Assembly: GCA_017355425.1 (NCBI GenBank)
Contig: CP070233.1
Coordinates: 1,839,501-1,903,500, forward strand
DNA length: 64,000 nucleotides
Direction: 5' to 3'
Source: Dolichospermum sp. DET69
GTDB taxonomy: Bacteria; Cyanobacteriota; Cyanobacteriia; Cyanobacteriales; Nostocaceae
Shown here: positions 34,616 to 44,142 of the stretch, one piece after another
How the letters are laid out: each line of letters opens with the position of its first letter
Numbering within the stretch: position 1 is the stretch's first letter
The notes under the pieces: generated by a model
The model's input: the letters and a program-made list of their open reading frames with translations, nothing else
The model's database searches: none
Told to the model about the DNA's origin: nothing
Program-made: the position numbers and the translations under genes

Positions 34616-35572
34616 TTATTCTTCAATTAATTTGTATAGCGTCTTAAAGAAAAAAGGAATATGATTTTCAACAATACAATCTTGTTTTGAATAAAATTTA
34701 CCAATTTCTAAAGATAACTGTTCTCTAAATTTGGATTCTGAATGAGTCCAATTATCATCAGGCAAAATTTGCTTCCAATATTCTTTAGATTTGACAAGCA
34801 TTAATACCGCATTTATTAACTTATTTTTATAATGTAAATTTTGATTATTTTGATACTCTTCTTGCCAAGAATATTGAAATTTATCTATTTCCATACCATC
34901 AAAACTAGAAAGGTGACTGATTCTCTTAATTACCCTTGACCAATGAATTTGTAAATCTGCATCATTAGTCATATCATTAACCATATCTAAATAAATATTT
35001 TCTAAATTAACAGTATTTTCTTTATATAAAGGAGAAATAATATATTGATTATCAAAAACTTCTTGAATATCAGGTTTTAAAAAATAAGCTTCTTTATGAA
35101 TTAAACCAGTAATCCATATACGATGATGGTTTAGATCAGTTTCATTAATCTTTGTTTCATCATAAATATTATAGAAAATATCATCAGTATTTTGAAATTT
35201 GTAATCTTCTTTTATTTCAGCAAGTTGAATATCTAAATCTACAATAGCAAAAAGTTTATCAGGAGTTAAAAATGATTGACTATAATCAGCATTATGTAAA
35301 TCTAAAAGCCCAAAAAATGTATTTAAAACATCATTTCTATCTCCACAATTAAAAAAAACTGGTCTATATTGCTTCCACCATGTTGGGACACAAGCATTAT
35401 AAAAATTAGCATCTGGCATTTGTTCCATTTGCTTATATAATTGCGGTGAGCGTCTACCTTCTACTTTTGGGGGAATAAGACCTTCACAGAGAATGACAAT
35501 TTTATTTTTAATTCTGCTATCTTGAATAATCTTTAAACAATGTTCTTTTAGTTCCTGCTCATTAAAACTCAT
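34616..35572 (-). CDS. TOPRIM-like putative nuclease, AriB/DUF4435-like (defence effector candidate)
   Basis: 318 residues. The TOPRIM pattern is visible: a conserved Glu in 'KIVILCEGLI' (about residue 29) and a DxD in 'FAIVDLDIQ' (about 111-113). The remainder is helical with many aromatic residues and no other domain. It starts 17 bp after the stop of the ATPase gene in the same operon. The order ATPase then TOPRIM is that of PARIS (AriA-AriB) and of split OLD/Gabija-like systems. In PARIS the TOPRIM protein is released to cleave tRNA after a phage trigger. Assignment here is by architecture only. Confidence 0.6.
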   Translation of the reverse strand: MSFNEQELKEHCLKIIQDSRIKNKIVILCEGLIPPKVEGRRSPQLYKQMEQMPDANFYNACVPTWWKQYRPVFFNCGDRNDVLNTFFGLLDLHNADYSQSFLTPDKLFAIVDLDIQLAEIKEDYKFQNTDDIFYNIYDETKINETDLNHHRIWITGLIHKEAYFLKPDIQEVFDNQYIISPLYKENTVNLENIYLDMVNDMTNDADLQIHWSRVIKRISHLSSFDGMEIDKFQYSWQEEYQNNQNLHYKNKLINAVLMLVKSKEYWKQILPDDNWTHSESKFREQLSLEIGKFYSKQDCIVENHIPFFFKTLYKLIEE

Positions 35573-35589
35573 ATTCTTGATTAGGTTGA

Positions 35590-36729
35590 TTATTGAATTG
35601 TTCTTCCTTGTAATTTTGGATCTAATTCCTTAACATGAGCAGGTGTAACTGCATTACATAATTCATAAGAATGTGTTGCAAGAATATATTGATTAGTCGC
35701 ACCCCATTCTTCTAAATCTCTAACTATTTGATATTGCCAATCTGGGTGAAATGATATTTCTAATTCATCCATTAATACAATAGCATCTTCTATCTTATTA
35801 TGTTTTAACCACATATATATACATAATCTTTTTAATTCTCCATGACTTAAATCTTCTGGATAAAGTTCTGTTTCATCACCATCAATTTTAAAATTAATTC
35901 CAGATAAATCAGGTTGTACATTAATTTTCTTGTTACTTAAAAGATTATTGAGTTCATCTAATAATTTTACATAATTATTACCATAATTTCCCCCTTTTTC
36001 GACAGCTTGTTTAAAATCATCATCTCGTGCTTTTTTGAATGCTTCAATCAGAATGTCTATTGATAAGAAATCATAGGTAAAAAATCCAGGTAATTTAGAA
36101 TTAGCTGTTTTAATTTGTTGATAATAGTTAGTTTGATTGTTTTCCTGTTTTTTAAATAAGGATTTTCTGTTGTCTGGTTGTAAAAATAGGAATATTTGTG
36201 AAACGTGAGCAGTTAAAAATATTTTGTTTGATAATTCAATGAGCAATTTAAATATTTCATCTCCATCGAATTGACAAATAAATCTCCCTATAAAGTTTTG
36301 AGCAGTCTGAAAACTATAAATAAAGTATAAATTAATATATTTTTCTGATTTTTCCTCATAAAAACTAACTGATTTAATTTCATCATCGTCATAATCTTGT
36401 TCCAGTAATTTTAAAATATAAGATTCACTACAAATAAAAAAATCAAGTTTTACAGTTTTACTACCATCCCAAATATCAATAATAGCTAATGTCCTTTTCC
36501 CCGACTCATCATTAACCTCAAACCCATGTAGTAGATTTTGAATAAACTCGAATCTATCAGGATTACCAGAACAGTGTAATAAAACAAAAATCAACTGTAA
36601 CAATGTACTTTTACCCCCTCCATTTTGACTACCAAGGGGAAAAATACGCGGAGTAAATTCTTTCTCAAAAGTAATATCTACATTTTTTAAAGCTCGAAAA
36701 TCAGGTACTTGGATTCTTTGTATGTGCAT
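35590..36729 (-). CDS. AAA ATPase, AriA/OLD-like (defence sensor candidate)
   Basis: 379 residues. Walker A 'GSQNGGGKSTLLQL' lies at about 33-46, the ABC-like signature 'DLSHGELKRLC' at about 288-298 and Walker B 'AIVLMDELEISFHPDW' at about 310-325. The switch His is in 'ILATHSYEL' at about 344-352. This is a RecF/SMC-type head without a long coiled coil, the form of PARIS AriA and of OLD ATPases lacking a fused nuclease. It is the first gene of the operon with the TOPRIM gene. It is bounded by palindromic repeats on both outer sides. Confidence 0.75.
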   Translation of the reverse strand: MHIQRIQVPDFRALKNVDITFEKEFTPRIFPLGSQNGGGKSTLLQLIFVLLHCSGNPDRFEFIQNLLHGFEVNDESGKRTLAIIDIWDGSKTVKLDFFICSESYILKLLEQDYDDDEIKSVSFYEEKSEKYINLYFIYSFQTAQNFIGRFICQFDGDEIFKLLIELSNKIFLTAHVSQIFLFLQPDNRKSLFKKQENNQTNYYQQIKTANSKLPGFFTYDFLSIDILIEAFKKARDDDFKQAVEKGGNYGNNYVKLLDELNNLLSNKKINVQPDLSGINFKIDGDETELYPEDLSHGELKRLCIYMWLKHNKIEDAIVLMDELEISFHPDWQYQIVRDLEEWGATNQYILATHSYELCNAVTPAHVKELDPKLQGRTIQ

Positions 36730-36831
36730 AAATCAATATAGTGTTTTAACTTTACAAGTAGACCATGTCCATTATACTCCCTTTCCAGTGCAATATTACT
36801 TATTTTCTTCCTCTAACATACCTATAAGATA

Positions 36832-36914
36832 CAAGGTTGGGTTGACGGAAGGAAACCAAACATCAACTAACAATAATAAATGTGTTGGTTTGCATTTCAT
36901 TTAACCTAACCTAC
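36832..36914. repeat. Palindromic dispersed repeat, copy 4 (diverged)
   Basis: CAAGGTTGGGTTGACGG at the left and CATTTAACCTAACCTAC at the right; the arms are slightly decayed compared with copies 3 and 5. It separates the PARIS-like module from the AbiJ-like gene. Confidence 0.85.
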
Positions 36915-36990
36915 AAATTACTAATTGCTACATACAAGATAGTTGAAAATATTGTATCATACATGTATCGTTTATATAGTTTATTTAGTC

Positions 36991-37926
36991 ATGAACGTCT
37001 TCGATATCTACTCAAAACGGCAAAAAAAACTTATGGGAGATGTCCCTGATGTGTATCAGTATGATAATATTCCTCGGACTCTCCGTGTACAGATTGTTCA
37101 TATTATAAAGGATCTTATTGGTCTTTATGAGACAAATAAAAGTGAACAAGTTTTTCTGGATATTCACAATATAATATGTCGTGAACATGGCATATTAAGT
37201 TTGGGTTCAGATATCTCATTCATGTTCAATGTGCGAAATAATATGCTATATACTAAAAGAGTATTGAATTTTATAATAGAAGCGGAAGAAATAGAACAGG
37301 TTCTTGATAGCGTTGAATTAACCTTTAAATTTTTTGAAAAATTATATAACAAAGGTGATACAATAAAAAATATATCAAATACAATTGATCAATTAATCAA
37401 GGAATTGAACTTTAGATTTAGGGAACATGGAATAGGCTATCAGTATGAGTCAGGTGAAATTATAAGAGTTGATTCTCAGATTATCCATACTGAAGCAGTC
37501 AAGCCAGTTTTACAATTATTAAGTGATACTCGATTTCAGGGAGCAAATGAGGAATTTTTGAAAGCTCATGAACATTATAGACATGGGAATTACAAAGAAT
37601 GTCTCAACGAATGTCTCAAAGCTTTTGAAAGCACTATGAAAATCATTTGTAATAAGCAAGGCTGGAATTTTGAACCTAAAGATACAGCCCAAAAACTTAT
37701 TAATATTTGCTTCAATAATCATCTAATTCCTAATTATTTAGAAACCCAATTTTCAACACTCAGGCAAAATCTTGAAAGTGGAATTCCTACAATGAGAAAT
37801 AAGCTTGGAGGACATGGACAGGGTTCTCAACCTGTTAATGTTCCACAATATTTTGCAGCTTACCAACTTCATATAACAGCAAGTACAATTTTGTTTTTGA
37901 TACAAGCTGAAAAATCCCTTCCTTAA
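36991..37926 (+). CDS. AbiJ-like abortive infection protein (STM4504/CBY_0614 family)
   Basis: 311 residues from the ATG at 36991; upstream in-frame codons from 36943 are AT-rich and lack family sequence. It begins 'FDIYSKRQKKLMGDVPDVYQYD', the AbiJ N-terminal domain 4-like start. The C-terminal helical Abi_C-like region includes 'YRHGNYKECLNECLKAFESTMK' and 'TMRNKLGGHGQG' (about 265-276), an HEPN-like R-x4-6-H pattern. Such proteins occur as single-gene modules in defence islands and are thought to act as RNases in abortive infection. Palindromic repeats flank it on both sides. Confidence 0.72.
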   Translation: MNVFDIYSKRQKKLMGDVPDVYQYDNIPRTLRVQIVHIIKDLIGLYETNKSEQVFLDIHNIICREHGILSLGSDISFMFNVRNNMLYTKRVLNFIIEAEEIEQVLDSVELTFKFFEKLYNKGDTIKNISNTIDQLIKELNFRFREHGIGYQYESGEIIRVDSQIIHTEAVKPVLQLLSDTRFQGANEEFLKAHEHYRHGNYKECLNECLKAFESTMKIICNKQGWNFEPKDTAQKLINICFNNHLIPNYLETQFSTLRQNLESGIPTMRNKLGGHGQGSQPVNVPQYFAAYQLHITASTILFLIQAEKSLP

Positions 37927-37946
37927 ATACTAAAAACACATATTTT

Positions 37947-38029
37947 GTAGGTTGGGTTGACGCAAGGAAACCCAACATCAACCAACAATAATACATAAGT
38001 TGGGTTGCATTTCATTTAACCCAACCTAC
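37947..38029. repeat. Palindromic dispersed repeat, copy 5
   Basis: It begins GTAGGTTGGGTTGACGCAAG and ends TTAACCCAACCTAC, almost identical to copy 3. It lies between the AbiJ-like gene and darG. Confidence 0.92.
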
Positions 38030-38070
38030 AACTCAATTTCAGATAACATTAAGATGATATACCCAATGTA

Positions 38071-39261
38071 TTAGTAAGTTAAATTTAACTCTAGTTGCTT
38101 CTCTGGAATATCTTGTAATATTTGAGAATTTAACTTGTTAACATCTTCAGTTTTTTTTGTAGCATCACGAATAATTTTTTTTATAGTCTCAACTGGTAAT
38201 TTACTTGCATTTTTACTATTATAAAATACATGAGACTCTAAATTTGAATTATTCTTCATTAATTGAATTTCTTGCCATATTGATGATGAAATAGCCTTAC
38301 CAAATACAGCTATTTGTCCAGTAAGTTCGTCAGTTATGAAATCACACCATTTAAGTTTGTGTAATTCATTAAAATCTAAACCTACTGAATTTTTAAGTTC
38401 GCATATTAGATAATTACGCCGTTTTGTATCTAATTTATAACCACCGTTAGATTTAATAATGATAGGTTTATTAGTGGCATTTTTATCTTCTGTTTGGGTG
38501 AGTGCAATATCACCTATTTTTGTTACTTCTACTGAAGTATTAACAGGAAATATTAGATGACTCACATTTGATATTTCATGGTCTTGATTGGAGATAGAAT
38601 CTTCTTGAACTGCAACTGAATATAAAAACTTAAATATGTCTCTGTAGGTTTGCTTACCAACTCCTTCAATTTTACCTAAATCTCTAAATCTTTTGATTGG
38701 TAAAGATTCTAATATTTTTCTTGATATATCATTTTTTATACCTAATTTATCAGCCCAGAAAGTATTTTGTTTATTGTTCAATAATTCAGTCATCACACCT
38801 TCAATTCCAGTTGCTTCTGATTCACGGTCAAGACATATATATATATCTATATTAAGGTTTTGAAGATAATTCTCCATTATGGTTTGAACATCTCTCCAAT
38901 TCAATCCTCCTTTATCGCAGCCCAGTTTTGGAAAAGCAATTGATTGAATACATCCTCGTTCATAATTTTTGGCAAAATAATCTAAACCTTGTTCTATCCA
39001 TTCAATTTTTGAAGGATATTTCCAATGATTTTTTGTGGGAAAATTCATTATCCAAGGATTACCATAGGACCGATATAAATATGGTTTACCAATTTTGACA
39101 GACTTGCTTTTGCATCTTTCTGCATAATCTTGAAACATTTCTGGAAAACGCAATTGACATTCTAGTGCTAATCCTGCTCCCATAACACCTACGCAATTGA
39201 CTGTATTTACTATAGTTTGTGCGCTAACATTAAACACGGTGGTATCAGTGTATTTTAACAT
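38071..39261 (-). CDS. darG: DarG-type antitoxin: macrodomain DNA ADP-ribosyl glycohydrolase
   Basis: 396 residues. The N-terminal ~150 residues are a macrodomain with the DarG pattern 'IVNTVNCVGVMGAGLALECQLRFPEMF' region, 'NFPTKNHWKYPS' and 'IAFPKLGCDKGGL'. The extended C-terminal part includes a helix-hairpin-helix-like 'LGKIEGVGKQTYRDIF' at about 206-221 and unknown sequence beyond. DarG removes ADP-ribose from thymidine in DNA and also binds DarT. It lies 8 bp downstream of darT in the same operon. Confidence 0.88.
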   Translation of the reverse strand: MLKYTDTTVFNVSAQTIVNTVNCVGVMGAGLALECQLRFPEMFQDYAERCKSKSVKIGKPYLYRSYGNPWIMNFPTKNHWKYPSKIEWIEQGLDYFAKNYERGCIQSIAFPKLGCDKGGLNWRDVQTIMENYLQNLNIDIYICLDRESEATGIEGVMTELLNNKQNTFWADKLGIKNDISRKILESLPIKRFRDLGKIEGVGKQTYRDIFKFLYSVAVQEDSISNQDHEISNVSHLIFPVNTSVEVTKIGDIALTQTEDKNATNKPIIIKSNGGYKLDTKRRNYLICELKNSVGLDFNELHKLKWCDFITDELTGQIAVFGKAISSSIWQEIQLMKNNSNLESHVFYNSKNASKLPVETIKKIIRDATKKTEDVNKLNSQILQDIPEKQLELNLTY

Positions 39262-39269
39262 ACATATCC

Positions 39270-39890
39270 TCAGAAAAAATATAGATTTCGATTTATCTCC
39301 ACTACAATATTAACATCTATTGAAAGTGAGTCAATAATAGCTCTAACTTGTTCGACTTGATTTGGTAAACAACAAAATATCTTCAAAATCTTGTTAATAT
39401 AAACTTTAGGATATACCAGAATTTCAGCACATTTTATTCTTTTACCATCAGGAATATCATTCCAATATCCTGCATTAATTATATCCCAAGGTAGATTATC
39501 TAGTAAAGATACACCTCGATAGAATTTAGTGTCAAGAGAAGCAGCATTACCATTGGAAAATATTGTTGTTGACTGAAAAAGTAAACAAGGATCTACACCA
39601 AGAAAAACTATTTGGTTTTGTATTTCTCTTTTCACATAAAGCATGGGATTTCTTGGAGAAAAATAAAAAGGTACATAATTATGTAATTCTATATCATTAA
39701 TTATACGATTACTTCTGAGATACTGTACAGTTGGATCAGATATATCTGTTACCAGACCTAACTTATGAGCCTCATTATGTGATAATAGTCCATGTTGTAA
39801 TATGGAAGGTAGATTGCTAATAGCGGTCATGTGATAAAGGTACTTGATATTATATTTTTCAAGATATTGATATGGGAAATTGCTATTCAT
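39270..39890 (-). CDS. darT: DarT-type toxin: DNA (thymidine) ADP-ribosyltransferase
   Basis: 206 residues, DUF4433/DarT fold. It has 'YLYHMTAISNLPSILQHGLLS' (His20), the arginine-containing 'TVQYLRSNRIIND' (about 54-66), 'YVPFYFSPRNPMLY' (72-85) and the catalytic Glu156 in 'KCAEILVYP'. At the position where several DarTs read DGHA this one reads NGNA (113-116). DarT modifies thymidines in single-stranded DNA from NAD+, stalling replication. It also acts in anti-phage defence. It is paired with darG. Confidence 0.88.
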   Translation of the reverse strand: MNSNFPYQYLEKYNIKYLYHMTAISNLPSILQHGLLSHNEAHKLGLVTDISDPTVQYLRSNRIINDIELHNYVPFYFSPRNPMLYVKREIQNQIVFLGVDPCLLFQSTTIFSNGNAASLDTKFYRGVSLLDNLPWDIINAGYWNDIPDGKRIKCAEILVYPKVYINKILKIFCCLPNQVEQVRAIIDSLSIDVNIVVEINRNLYFF

Positions 39891-39914
39891 GTTTTTCTAT
39901 CTATAGTTTAAGTT

Positions 39915-40002
39915 GTAGGTTGGGTGGAGGTGCGAAACTCAACACCACCCATCAGTATGTTACCATAAATGTTGGGTTGCATTTTATTTAACCCAACCTA
40001 CA
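39915..40002. repeat. Palindromic dispersed repeat, copy 6
   Basis: It begins GTAGGTTGGGTGGAGGTG and ends TTAACCCAACCTAC, with a diverged centre. It separates darT from leuS and closes the defence island. Confidence 0.88.
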
Positions 40003-40006
40003 AAAA

Positions 40007-42583
40007 CTATCCTAAAACGAAATTCACCAACTTACCAGGAACAACAATTACCTTCTTGATTTCCTTCCCTTCAATATAACGCTGTGCAACCTCAGACTCC
40101 CGCGCATATTTTTCCAACTCCCCTTTATCAGCTTGAGAAGGAACTTGAATAGAACCGCGAGTTTTACCCATAATTTGAATTACCAAAGTAATTTCATCAG
40201 CTATCAAAGCCGCAGGATCAAAACTTGGCCAAGTTTGGGTATGCACAGAGTTTTTATTCCCCAATAACTGCCATAATTCATCACCAATATGCGGGGCAAA
40301 AGGCGCTAACATAATCACCAAAGTTTGAATACCTTCCGCGTAAATTGGTGAATTATGACAATCAGCATCAGTCAACGCATTACTTAACTTCATCAATTCC
40401 GAAATTGCAGTATTAAATTGATATTCATCTTCTACATCTTCCGTAATTGCTTGAATAGCAATATGAATGAAGCGACGTAAATCTTTTTCGGCTTTTGTCA
40501 GTTGTCCGTTGTCAGTTGTCAGTTGTTTTGGACTTGCAGCATAATCTGTTACCAACCGCCAAACCCGATTTAAAAAGCGGAATTGTCCCTCAACATCAGC
40601 CTCATCCCATTCTAAATCTTTTTCAGGAGGCGCTTTAAATAAAATGAACATTCGCGCCGTATCAATGCCATATTTATTAATCACATCTTCCGGTGCAACA
40701 CCATTGCCTTTTGATTTAGACATGGTAGCATACAGACGTTGTAAAGGTTCTCCAGTTTGTGGATCTACAGGATTATTAGCATCAACCAAATTAGAAGGAA
40801 TCCATTTATCCTTACCACCTTTATTCGGGTTCATGTAAGTTAAACCCTGTACCATTCCCTGAGTTAATAGGCGTTGAAATGGTTCATCAAAGTTGAATAA
40901 ACCTCTATCTCTTAATACCTTAGTGAAGAACCGCGAATACAATAAATGTAAAATTGCGTGTTCAATTCCGCCCACATATTGATCAACCGGCATCCAATCA
41001 TTTACTTTACCAGAATCAAAAATCTTTTCCTCATTCTTTGCGTCAGGATAACGCAAGAAATACCAAGAAGAATCAATAAAAGTATCCATTGTATCGGTTT
41101 CCCTTTTTGCAGGAGTACCGCAAGTTGGACAAGGGACATTTACCCAACTTTCTAACTGTGCTAAAGGTGAACCACCCCGACCACTTAATTCAATATCTTC
41201 GGGTAATTGGACAGGTAAATCTTTATCTGGTACTGGCACAATTCCACATTCAGGACAGTGAATAACAGGGATAGGTGCGCCCCAATAACGTTGTCGAGAA
41301 ATTAACCAATCTCGGAGGCGATATTGTATTCTTAATTTACCAAAGTTTTGTTTTTCGGCAAATTCGATAATGGCTTTTTTGGCATCTATTGAATTTATGC
41401 CATTAAAGTCACCGGAATTAACTAAAATTCCCGCTTCTGTATAGGCTGATTTTAAAGTTTCTTCTGCACCAACTTCGGGAACAATTACCACTTTGATAGC
41501 TAAATTTTGTTCTTTGGCAAATTTGAAATCTCGGACATCATGGGCTGGTACACCCATTACCGCACCTGTACCATATTCATAGAGAACATAATCTGCAATC
41601 CATACGGGTACTTCTTCCCCAGTAAAGGGGTTAATAACCTTCCCACCTGTAGGAATACCCCGTTTTGGTTTATCTTCTGCTGTTCTTTCTAACTCGCTTT
41701 GGTTGCTGACTTCCTTGATAAAGGCTTCTACCGCCGCTTTTTGTTCTGATGTGGTAATAACCTGAGTTAAGGGGTGTTCTGGAGCTAATACAACGTAACT
41801 CACGCCATAAATAGTGTCGGGACGAGTGGTATAAACGCCGATTTTTTCATCTAATCCGACAATAGGAAATTCTAAATATGCACCAGTGGATTTTCCTATC
41901 CAGTTGGCTTGCATTAATTTGACTCGCTCAGGCCAACCTGTGAGTTTATCCAAATCATTTAATAATTCTTCGGCGTAGTCGGTAATCTTAAAAAACCATT
42001 GACGTAGTAATTTACGTTCAACTATTGCACCACTGCGCCAGGAACGTCCTTCATTATCAACTTGTTCGTTTGCTAATACAGTTTGGTCTATGGGGTCCCA
42101 ATTAACTGCGGCTTCTCTTTGATATGCTAAACCAGCTTCGAGAAATTGCAGAAAAATCCACTGTGTCCATTTATAATAATCGGGGGAACAGGTAGCAAGT
42201 TCAGTTTCCCAATCTAAGGATAAACCCAGACGCTGTAATTGTTGCCGCATTTGGGCAATATTTTGATAAGTCCATTTGGCAGGGGGTACACCTCTATCAA
42301 TGGCGGCGTTTTCTGCGGGTAGTCCGAAAGCATCCCAACCCATTGGATGTAATACCCGATACCCTTGCATTCGTTTGAGGCGGGCAATCACATCTGTAAT
42401 TGTGTAGTTACGGACGTGACCCATGTGCAAGCTACCGGATGGGTAAGGAAACATGGAAAGCGCGTAGAATTTTGGCTTGTTTTGATCTTGAGGCGTTTTA
42501 TCTAAGCCAAGCTCTGCCCATATTTGTTGCCATTTTTCCTCAATTGCGGCTGGTTGGTATAACGTTTTTTGGGGGGACTCCAC
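40007..42583 (-). CDS. leuS: Leucyl-tRNA synthetase
   Basis: 858 residues, class Ia. The HIGH-equivalent HMGH is at 53-56 in '[15 protein letters not shown]'. The CP1 editing domain (about 220-420) contains '[20 protein letters not shown]'. A zinc-like '[10 protein letters not shown]...CPTCG' lies at about 445-500, KMSKS-equivalent MSKSK at about 620 and the anticodon-binding domain after 680. An in-frame low-complexity insertion '[11 protein letters not shown]' at about residues 687-697 is encoded by a GTTGTCAGTTGTC-type short repeat (40496-40525). It is essential for translation. Confidence 0.97.
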   Translation of the reverse strand: MESPQKTLYQPAAIEEKWQQIWAELGLDKTPQDQNKPKFYALSMFPYPSGSLHMGHVRNYTITDVIARLKRMQGYRVLHPMGWDAFGLPAENAAIDRGVPPAKWTYQNIAQMRQQLQRLGLSLDWETELATCSPDYYKWTQWIFLQFLEAGLAYQREAAVNWDPIDQTVLANEQVDNEGRSWRSGAIVERKLLRQWFFKITDYAEELLNDLDKLTGWPERVKLMQANWIGKSTGAYLEFPIVGLDEKIGVYTTRPDTIYGVSYVVLAPEHPLTQVITTSEQKAAVEAFIKEVSNQSELERTAEDKPKRGIPTGGKVINPFTGEEVPVWIADYVLYEYGTGAVMGVPAHDVRDFKFAKEQNLAIKVVIVPEVGAEETLKSAYTEAGILVNSGDFNGINSIDAKKAIIEFAEKQNFGKLRIQYRLRDWLISRQRYWGAPIPVIHCPECGIVPVPDKDLPVQLPEDIELSGRGGSPLAQLESWVNVPCPTCGTPAKRETDTMDTFIDSSWYFLRYPDAKNEEKIFDSGKVNDWMPVDQYVGGIEHAILHLLYSRFFTKVLRDRGLFNFDEPFQRLLTQGMVQGLTYMNPNKGGKDKWIPSNLVDANNPVDPQTGEPLQRLYATMSKSKGNGVAPEDVINKYGIDTARMFILFKAPPEKDLEWDEADVEGQFRFLNRVWRLVTDYAASPKQLTTDNGQLTKAEKDLRRFIHIAIQAITEDVEDEYQFNTAISELMKLSNALTDADCHNSPIYAEGIQTLVIMLAPFAPHIGDELWQLLGNKNSVHTQTWPSFDPAALIADEITLVIQIMGKTRGSIQVPSQADKGELEKYARESEVAQRYIEGKEIKKVIVVPGKLVNFVLG

Positions 42584-42753
42584 AACTAAAACTCCTAATG
42601 CTGTTACCTAATTTCGCTATTGTGGCATAATCTTGACTGCTCCTGAAGCTATTGAGTTTTTTAGGGAGCGAAGCATATATCCTTATGGCATTTTGTAATT
42701 TTATTTGCCGATTTTCTGGTATATATCGTTATTATCATTAACCAGAACAAATT

Positions 42754-44049
42754 ATGACTCATTTTGGTATTCTTTGCCCAGCCGCAATCGGTCATCTCAA
42801 CCCAATGTTTGTTTTGGGAAGAGAATTAAAACGGCGCGGTCATCGTGTTACATTATTTCACATACCCGATGTTCAATCTAAGGTTAATAATGCTGGATTA
42901 GATTTTTGGAAAATAGGAGAAGTTGAATTTCCTGCTGGAACATTAGAACCAATGTATAAACAGTTAGGAGAGTTAAGCGGAATCCCAGCATTAAATTTCA
43001 CAATAAGCTGGCTAGAAAAGGAAACAAAGATGCTTTTTAGTGAAGCACCTACAGCAATATCAAAAGCTGGAATAGAGATGTTATTAGTAGATCAAGTAAC
43101 AACTGGAGGGGGAACTATTGCCGACTTCCTCAAAATACCTTTTGTGACCGTATGTAATGCTCTTCTAATTAATAGAGAACCCGGAGTTCCACCTTACTTT
43201 ACAAATTGGGATTATAACACGGAATGGTGGTCTCCTTGGCGAAACCGTGCAGGTAATTTTTTACTCAATCGCTTATCACAAAAAATCTGGAACTTAGTAA
43301 TATCTCAACGTCGTAAATGGAATTTGCCAGCTTATACACATCGTGATGAGGCTGCTGGAAAACTAGCTCAGATATGCCAGCTACCTGCTGAATTTGACTT
43401 TCCGCGAGTAGGTTTACCTAAGACATTTCATTATACTGGTCCATTGCAAGACCCATCAGGATTAGAACCTCTTTCATTATCACCAATACCTTTCCCTTTT
43501 GAAAAATTGAATGGTAAACCATTGATTTACGCTGCATTGGGTACTTTACAAAACCGCAAACAGGAAATTTTTCAAATTATTGCCGAAGCATCTATAGGAT
43601 TGGATGTACAACTTGTGATTTCTTTAGGTCAACCAGAAATAAAAGAATCAAATTTTAACCTACCAGGTTCACCTTTAGTCGTACCTTATGCTCCTCAACA
43701 GAAGTTGATTTCGGAATCTGTACTCACTATTACTCATGGTGGTATGAATGCAGTTTTAGGAGCTTTGAGTAGTGGAGTTCCCCTGGTAGCGATTCCGATT
43801 ACTAATGAACAGCCAGGAATTGCTTCTCGGATAGCTTATACAGGTGCTGGCGAATTTTTACCCTTGTCTGGCTTAAATGTTACGAGTTTACAACAAACAA
43901 TTAAACAGGTGTTAACAGAATCCTCTTACAAACAAAATGCACTGAGGCTAAAAGAGGCAATTTCTAAGGCTGGGGGTGTGAATTACGCCGCTGATATTAT
44001 TGAAAAAGTAATATATGCTGGTGAGCCGATTCTATCTAATCTAATCTAA
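42754..44049 (+). CDS. GT1-family (MGT/UGT-like) glycosyltransferase
   Basis: 431 residues. The N-terminal 'FGILCPAAIGHLNPMFVLGRELKRRGH' region has the catalytic-type His. The C-terminal UGT-like donor loop is 'VVPYAPQQKLISESVLTITHGGMNAVLGALSSGVPLVAIP', with HGG at about 329-331. Family members glycosylate lipids, carotenoids (CrtX-like) or natural products. The acceptor cannot be named. The neighbouring convergent CYP110 gene raises the possibility of a shared secondary-metabolite or hydroxylated-lipid substrate (inference). Confidence 0.82.
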   Translation: MTHFGILCPAAIGHLNPMFVLGRELKRRGHRVTLFHIPDVQSKVNNAGLDFWKIGEVEFPAGTLEPMYKQLGELSGIPALNFTISWLEKETKMLFSEAPTAISKAGIEMLLVDQVTTGGGTIADFLKIPFVTVCNALLINREPGVPPYFTNWDYNTEWWSPWRNRAGNFLLNRLSQKIWNLVISQRRKWNLPAYTHRDEAAGKLAQICQLPAEFDFPRVGLPKTFHYTGPLQDPSGLEPLSLSPIPFPFEKLNGKPLIYAALGTLQNRKQEIFQIIAEASIGLDVQLVISLGQPEIKESNFNLPGSPLVVPYAPQQKLISESVLTITHGGMNAVLGALSSGVPLVAIPITNEQPGIASRIAYTGAGEFLPLSGLNVTSLQQTIKQVLTESSYKQNALRLKEAISKAGGVNYAADIIEKVIYAGEPILSNLI

Positions 44050-44142
44050 TCAAAGATTTAAGATGTAATATGCGATCGCTCTTACATTACCATACTCTGA
44101 TTGATATCTACGGTAAGCTACGCTAACGCATATTCAACAAAC

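Noticed and set aside
32676-40002. The palindromic repeats in the defence island as CRISPR repeats or tRNA genes
   Set aside because: The copies are ~85 bp palindromes separated by whole genes. They lack cloverleaf features and regular spacing.
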